64,000 nt of DNA from NCBI RefSeq assembly GCF_002260525.1, contig NZ_MRYI01000003.1, forward strand, positions 496,001-560,000, written 5' to 3'. Made by a program: the position numbers and the translations under genes. Shown in pieces: positions 59,446 to 64,000 of this stretch (positions within the stretch are counted from its first letter, which is position 1; each line of letters begins with the position of its first letter). The notes below the pieces were generated by a model. It saw nothing but the letters and a program-made list of their open reading frames with translations. It did no database searches and was not told where the DNA came from. Source of the stretch: Hahella sp. CCB-MM4. GTDB taxonomy: Bacteria > Pseudomonadota > Gammaproteobacteria > Pseudomonadales > Oleiphilaceae.

Positions 59446-61386
59446 TTATTGTTCCAGCTTATTGGCCTTGTATAGATCATTGATATCCGGCTTGACCATT
59501 TTCGCTGCATGCTCGTCGCCTTCTGCGTTCTTCTTAATGTTGAAGTTCAGCTCCCACAAAGCATTATACTTTTGCATGCTGATAGCCGAAGCTTCTTCTT
59601 TATCCCGCAGAATTGTGGGCTTAAGGAATACCAACAGATTCTGCTTATCCTTTGTTCTGGAGGTACTCCTGAACAGAACACCTAACAGTGGGATATCTCC
59701 CAGCAGAGGCACTTTGGCTTCACTGGTACGGTAATTTTCACTGATCAAACCTCCCAGAACGATGGTTTCTGAGTTATCCGCCAAAACAGAGGTTTTGATC
59801 TGACGCTTATTGGTAATCAAGTCCGATGCGTTCTCATTTGAGGGAGCGATCGAAGAGGACTCCTGCTCAATTTCCAGTCTCACCAGATCGCCGTCACTAA
59901 TGGAAGGGGTTACTCTGAGGGTCAAACCAACATCCTGACGCTCGATGGTTGTAAAAGGATTCGTGGTCCCATCTGTTCCCGTGGCTGTCTGACCGGTACG
60001 GAACGGAACATTCTGGCCGACAATGATTTCAGACTGCTGGTTGTCCATGGTGATAATGGACGGAGTAGACAGCAGGTTTGCCTGCCCACTGGTTGCCAAT
60101 GCCTGGATCAGCGCTGCCCACTGTGCACCGCCTTCATTTTGCTCACCCACCCCGATCGCGGCGATATCACCCAGAGCGATGTCTGTGGTTTGTGATGCAA
60201 TCGCACTTAATACAGCTGATGCAGAAATACCCACGTTGGTGAAGTTAGTCAGACCTGCTGGCCCTGAGTCACCACTAATGTCACCTGCGGCCAGCTGTAC
60301 GCCCAGCTGACGACTCAGACCGTCACTGATCTCCACGATAGCCGCTTCGATCAGAACCTGCGCCCGGCGAATATCCAACTGCTCTATAACAGCCTCAATT
60401 TCCTTCATCATGGAAGGTTCCGCCCGGACAACCAGAGCGTTCAAACCTTCATCGGGGAAAATGCTGACTTTACCTGAGCCCGGAGCAGCTGTGCCTTCAC
60501 CACCTTTGGCGGGAGCGATATCGCCCATCAAGCCTTTTAACAATTCAGCCAGCTTTTCCGCATCGGCATGACGCAGGTTAATCACTTTTGTGGTTCCGGT
60601 TACGGCTGCCGGCTGATCCAGCTTGGTTATCAACTCCCGCATTTTGTCACGGAAGTTCTCGTCTCCTTTCAGAATCAATCTGTTGCTTCGTTCATCCGCC
60701 ACCACACTGAATTTATTGGCAGACTTGGTTGGCCCCTTACCGAGCTCAGCAGGCGCTAACTCCTCCAGCAGCTTCACCATGTCGCCTACCCAGGCTTCCT
60801 GGAGCTGCACAACTTCCAACTCGTAGTTGGAGGGGCTATCCAACTCTCCAACAATTCTCTCGATACGCTGGATGTTATTCACATGGTCACTGATGATCAG
60901 GGCATTAGCTGCTGCAACACCCGCCAGATGACCATACTTCGCCACCATTGGCCTCAGGATAGGCACAAGCTCCAGTGCGTTGGCGTTCTTCACCTGAATC
61001 ACCCTGGTGACCAATTGCTCCTTTGGCACAGATTTAAAAATCTTGAGATTTTCCGCCGTCTGCTTGGCTTCGTTCTGTTGAACAATCTTGATAACGCCTT
61101 CAGATGGAATGGCCGCAAATCCATGAACGTTCAGTACCGAAAGGAACATTTCATAGATTTCTTCCTGAGACATAGGCGCGTTGGAAATAACGGTAACCTT
61201 CCCCTTTACCCGGGGATCAACTACAAAGCTGTAGCCGGTAATGTCAGCAATCTGAGTGATAAATGCGCGAATATCCGCATCCTTGAGGTTTACCTTCCAG
61301 GTTTGATCTTCAGCCCATGCCCCTCCTATCAGAAAGCATGACAACAACAGAGCCAAAACAGAGGTTTTTATCGTTTTCATATCCAT
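59446..61386 (-). CDS. gspD: type II secretion system secretin
   Basis: 646 residues with a signal peptide (MDMKTIKTSVLALLLSCFLIGG). The periplasmic N0-N3 domains run to about 330 (LKDADIRAFITQIADITGYSFVVDP, then VIQVKNANALELVPILRP). The secretin barrel follows, with LSTPSIITMDNQQSEIIVGQNVPF and the final VPLLGDIPLLGVLFRS near 580. A ring of these subunits forms the outer-membrane channel. gspC and gspN lie directly upstream. The other gsp genes are not in the window. Confidence 0.95.
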   Translation of the reverse strand: MDMKTIKTSVLALLLSCFLIGGAWAEDQTWKVNLKDADIRAFITQIADITGYSFVVDPRVKGKVTVISNAPMSQEEIYEMFLSVLNVHGFAAIPSEGVIKIVQQNEAKQTAENLKIFKSVPKEQLVTRVIQVKNANALELVPILRPMVAKYGHLAGVAAANALIISDHVNNIQRIERIVGELDSPSNYELEVVQLQEAWVGDMVKLLEELAPAELGKGPTKSANKFSVVADERSNRLILKGDENFRDKMRELITKLDQPAAVTGTTKVINLRHADAEKLAELLKGLMGDIAPAKGGEGTAAPGSGKVSIFPDEGLNALVVRAEPSMMKEIEAVIEQLDIRRAQVLIEAAIVEISDGLSRQLGVQLAAGDISGDSGPAGLTNFTNVGISASAVLSAIASQTTDIALGDIAAIGVGEQNEGGAQWAALIQALATSGQANLLSTPSIITMDNQQSEIIVGQNVPFRTGQTATGTDGTTNPFTTIERQDVGLTLRVTPSISDGDLVRLEIEQESSSIAPSNENASDLITNKRQIKTSVLADNSETIVLGGLISENYRTSEAKVPLLGDIPLLGVLFRSTSRTKDKQNLLVFLKPTILRDKEEASAISMQKYNALWELNFNIKKNAEGDEHAAKMVKPDINDLYKANKLEQ

Positions 61387-61425
61387 AGATTTTTATGATC
61401 AGTTGGTATCCGCGTATTTAAGCAA

Positions 61426-62265
61426 TCAGCGTAAAGGATAGTTGATGGTGAATACCGCGCCATCACGCTCTATCTCCACTTCCAGCATTCCGCTTTCGTA
61501 GAGTTCCTGCAGCTTTTGCCTGTCTTCCTCAATGTTACCCAAAACATGGCCATTTACAGAGCGAATTACATCGCCCTTTTGCATGCTCATAGCTCCCAGC
61601 ATTGGATTATTTCCGTTGAACACATACCCCGACGGCCCTTCTCCCGAACTGTTAGGACTTAGCCCTACGGAGGCCAGCGCAGCTCTGGGATCTTCAGCCA
61701 GCCTTTGCTGTGCCACATTCATAAACTCTTCCGGGCTACCCACAGCACCAGAAGGATCCGGCCGGGAGACTTCCTCGATGTTGGCAGCAGCAATTGTGGC
61801 GCCTTCTTCAAAGGTCAGTTTTTCCAGCGCCCCGGCGCGACTAAGTAGTATATGATCGTGATAAACCGCTGCCAATTTTGCATTTCCCGGCAGCTCTTCA
61901 TCAATCCGATAATACTCGGCGTTACGCCCCCGTTCTGCAATGATTGCCCCGGACTGTTTTCCTTCGACACCCACCACAACGCCATATAAATCCAGCCTCA
62001 GCTTGGTTTCCGGCGCTTCAACCTGCTTAAGGGAAACCTGCTCCTGCTTGGCTTCGGCTTTGCCAAACAGATTCCAGGACAAATAATTTCCCGGAGCAGA
62101 GGTTCCACCGGTACTGGATTTTGCCGTTCCCCCTGAAGCCAGTACAACGGCATTTGGAGCTCCCTCCCAGATCAACCAGGTTAACTTGGCAGACTGCCAG
62201 GCTACCGTCGCAATCAAAACAACCAGTATCCACCAGGCAAGCTTGGCAATAGTAGACGATTGCAT
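61426..62265 (-). CDS. gspC: type II secretion system protein C
   Basis: 279 residues with an N-terminal TM helix (about 9-30), a homology region (LDLYGVVVGVEGKQSGAIIAERG, about 92-114) and a C-terminal PDZ-like domain (from about 190, with MQKGDVIRSVNGHVLGN near 230-246). GspC links the inner-membrane platform to the secretin and helps choose substrates. It is 39 bp upstream of gspD in the same direction. Confidence 0.9.
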   Translation of the reverse strand: MQSSTIAKLAWWILVVLIATVAWQSAKLTWLIWEGAPNAVVLASGGTAKSSTGGTSAPGNYLSWNLFGKAEAKQEQVSLKQVEAPETKLRLDLYGVVVGVEGKQSGAIIAERGRNAEYYRIDEELPGNAKLAAVYHDHILLSRAGALEKLTFEEGATIAAANIEEVSRPDPSGAVGSPEEFMNVAQQRLAEDPRAALASVGLSPNSSGEGPSGYVFNGNNPMLGAMSMQKGDVIRSVNGHVLGNIEEDRQKLQELYESGMLEVEIERDGAVFTINYPLR

Positions 62266-62269
62266 GGGT

Positions 62270-63025
62270 CTATATCACCTTCTGCTGAATTCTGAAGACC
62301 ACATCGTCCGGCCCGGAATTTCCACTCCAGGGCGCACCAGCCAAATCAAGCAGGCGTCTTCGAATCTGGATTTTTGCCACGCCATCGGGGCTCAGCTGCG
62401 CCTGCATAACGGCCTTACCACTTGCCTCTTCTGCTACCTCAAGCGCAATTTCCTGCCCTTTCTGGGTAATCTGACCGACTAATGGCGGCATGACCGCAGA
62501 CTGGACCTGCCTACCCATAGGGTAGCTGACGGTCCCACCGGCCCATTTACCCTGGCCGGTCAGCTGTATTGGCTTACCAGTACTGGTATCCACCAAAGCA
62601 TTCAGACGCTGAATGGTTAAAATCCCACTCAGATCCAAGCGATGTTGCCGCAGCATTGGATTCAGAGCAGCGAGGTCCAGAACCAGATTGCCATTCACCT
62701 CGGCATTTTCAGACCCTTTAAGCGCTCCATTGGCACTCAGCTCAATACGGTCAGATCTGAAATCAATATGGATCAGGGAATCGGAAGTGATCAGACTCAG
62801 CGGGGACAATTCCCAGGAAACCACGCCTTGCAGCTGAGAGCTGTTCAGCAGGGCTTCGCCGTCCCAAAGCGTCCCGTTCGTCTGTTGTACCTTGACCGGT
62901 AACTGCTGTAGGGGAAGCACTCCCTGAGCATATTCCCAGGCGAAGCTCACTGGCATGTACAACACTAGAGCAGTCAGATAACTCAGGGCGGCCACAACGA
63001 TTATCGCTAAGGATTTAAGAATCAC
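62270..63025 (-). CDS. gspN: type II secretion system protein N
   Basis: 251 residues with a TM anchor (about 7-27, IIVVAALSYLTALVLYMPVSF) and a periplasmic part with the GspN pattern (QQTNGTLWDGEALLNSSQLQGVVSWELSP, about 48-76), which is the family signature. GspN is an accessory factor and its job is not well known. The stop lies 4 bp before gspC. Order gspN-gspC-gspD is common in some marine genera. Confidence 0.88.
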   Translation of the reverse strand: MILKSLAIIVVAALSYLTALVLYMPVSFAWEYAQGVLPLQQLPVKVQQTNGTLWDGEALLNSSQLQGVVSWELSPLSLITSDSLIHIDFRSDRIELSANGALKGSENAEVNGNLVLDLAALNPMLRQHRLDLSGILTIQRLNALVDTSTGKPIQLTGQGKWAGGTVSYPMGRQVQSAVMPPLVGQITQKGQEIALEVAEEASGKAVMQAQLSPDGVAKIQIRRRLLDLAGAPWSGNSGPDDVVFRIQQKVI

Positions 63026-63538
63026 TTCCAGCCCTTTAAATACCGCATATTACTTACTCTCTTACTTCCATTTATTCTAGTTATCCTGCGAAGCCGTGCC
63101 CCTTCTCACCCGGGGTTCTTTTGTCTTCGTAGTCACCGTCGATTCATGACGGAATAAATCTTTGCCTCAACTGATCCATGACAGGTCGACACATTGTGAC
63201 AACAGAACCGTGACCAGCAGAACCACAACTATCGACCTCGTGACAATTGTGTCAGTAGCCGAACTTTCTAATCAATTAGCAGCACTATAGCAAGCCTGAG
63301 GATAATTTTCGGCGTTAACGTTCGTTAATACTCTAATTTCGAGACAATTTTCCCCAACACAGAGTCAAATCGCTGCGCACCATATCATACTATTTGGGGG
63401 AGTTGTGTGACTATCAGCCACTTAAAGATTTTGCTGAATGATTTCCAGCCTTGGCGTGTACATTAACAAACCACCTCTGAATCACTAGATCGATTCCCAT
63501 GATTCATCAAGGCTCCATAGGTAAGGTTTATCAATGCC
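63026..63538. other. 513-bp gap upstream of gspN
   Basis: Contains the gspN-C-D promoter (minus strand) and the 3' side of groEL. Short perfect or near repeats such as GACAATTGTGTC occur, but no gene, RNA or phage-like site is recognisable. Confidence 0.35.
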
Positions 63539-63570
63539 AAAAAAAACCCCGGAAGTTCCGGGGTTTTTTC
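63539..63570 (-). terminator. groEL terminator
   Basis: CCCCGG/CCGGGG stem with a 5-nt loop, eight As on the left (T-run on the minus strand) and six Ts on the right. It lies 17 bp after the groEL stop. Confidence 0.92.
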
Positions 63571-63587
63571 GGATCGGGGGGGATGAC

Positions 63588-64000
<413 letters not shown>

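Overview
This window is a chromosomal segment of a gammaproteobacterium. Housekeeping order (thrS-infC-rpmI-rplT-pheS-pheT-ihfA-merR), a Fe-superoxide dismutase, gspN-C-D, 2,4-dienoyl-CoA reductase and a DUF1329/RND exporter cluster suggest a Pseudomonas/Marinobacter/Alcanivorax-like marine or lipid-degrading lineage. The genus cannot be fixed from sequence alone. No rRNA, CRISPR array or complete insertion sequence was seen.

Region 1 (1 to about 18,400) looks like a genomic island. It begins inside an operon for an extracellular contractile injection system (eCIS, a phage-tail-like particle): baseplate/tail protein I, a fibre, a DUF4255 tail-terminator, an unknown particle-associated protein and the eCIS AAA+ ATPase. 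Cargo-type genes follow. The first is a 1119-residue protein with a DUF4157 domain, a duplicated middle module of about 300 residues and a C-terminal OTU-like (deubiquitinase-fold) domain. The second has DUF4157 plus a long hydrophobic C-terminus. The third is an OTU protein with no DUF4157 whose 5' end abuts a 44-nt fragment nearly identical to part of the island's own MFS gene. Next come an ATP-grasp gene between near-perfect 16-nt inverted repeats, two sulfotransferases, an Asp/Asn-hydroxylase-like oxygenase and a 14-TM MFS exporter. The region ends at a tRNA-Pro(GGG) gene, with a 27-nt copy of the tRNA 3' end 86 bp away on the island side. This is the usual mark of integration at a tRNA.

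Region 2 (18,411 to 26,200) is the conserved translation block on the minus strand, including infC with an apparent AUU start, followed by an orphan ParA ATPase. Region 3 (27,000 to 33,300) is a minus-strand cluster: DUF1329 protein, YCF48-like beta-propeller, RND/MMPL exporter and TAXI-type binding protein. Region 4 (33,600 to 48,100) holds pepN, DUF2797, yeaC, rhomboid, metallophosphoesterase, nadK, DUF1853, an ACC-deaminase-like PLP enzyme, a coiled-coil protein, fadH and an AraC regulator. In the yeaC/rhomboid gap a strong Fur-box-overlapped promoter precedes a short structured stretch ending in seven Ts. I propose this as an iron-regulated small RNA.

Region 5 (48,100 to 64,000) has a 28-residue acidic micro-ORF, a duplicated Val-Asp tRNA array, three uncharacterised proteins, purE-purK, sodB, a GGDEF/EAL protein with a GGDQF site, a lemA-M48 protease pair, gspD/gspC/gspN and the end of groEL.

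The most notable material is the eCIS cargo array (a particle apparently armed with two OTU-type proteins, implying a eukaryotic target), the duplicated SHTV/GHGE module inside the large effector, and the candidate Fur-controlled RNA.
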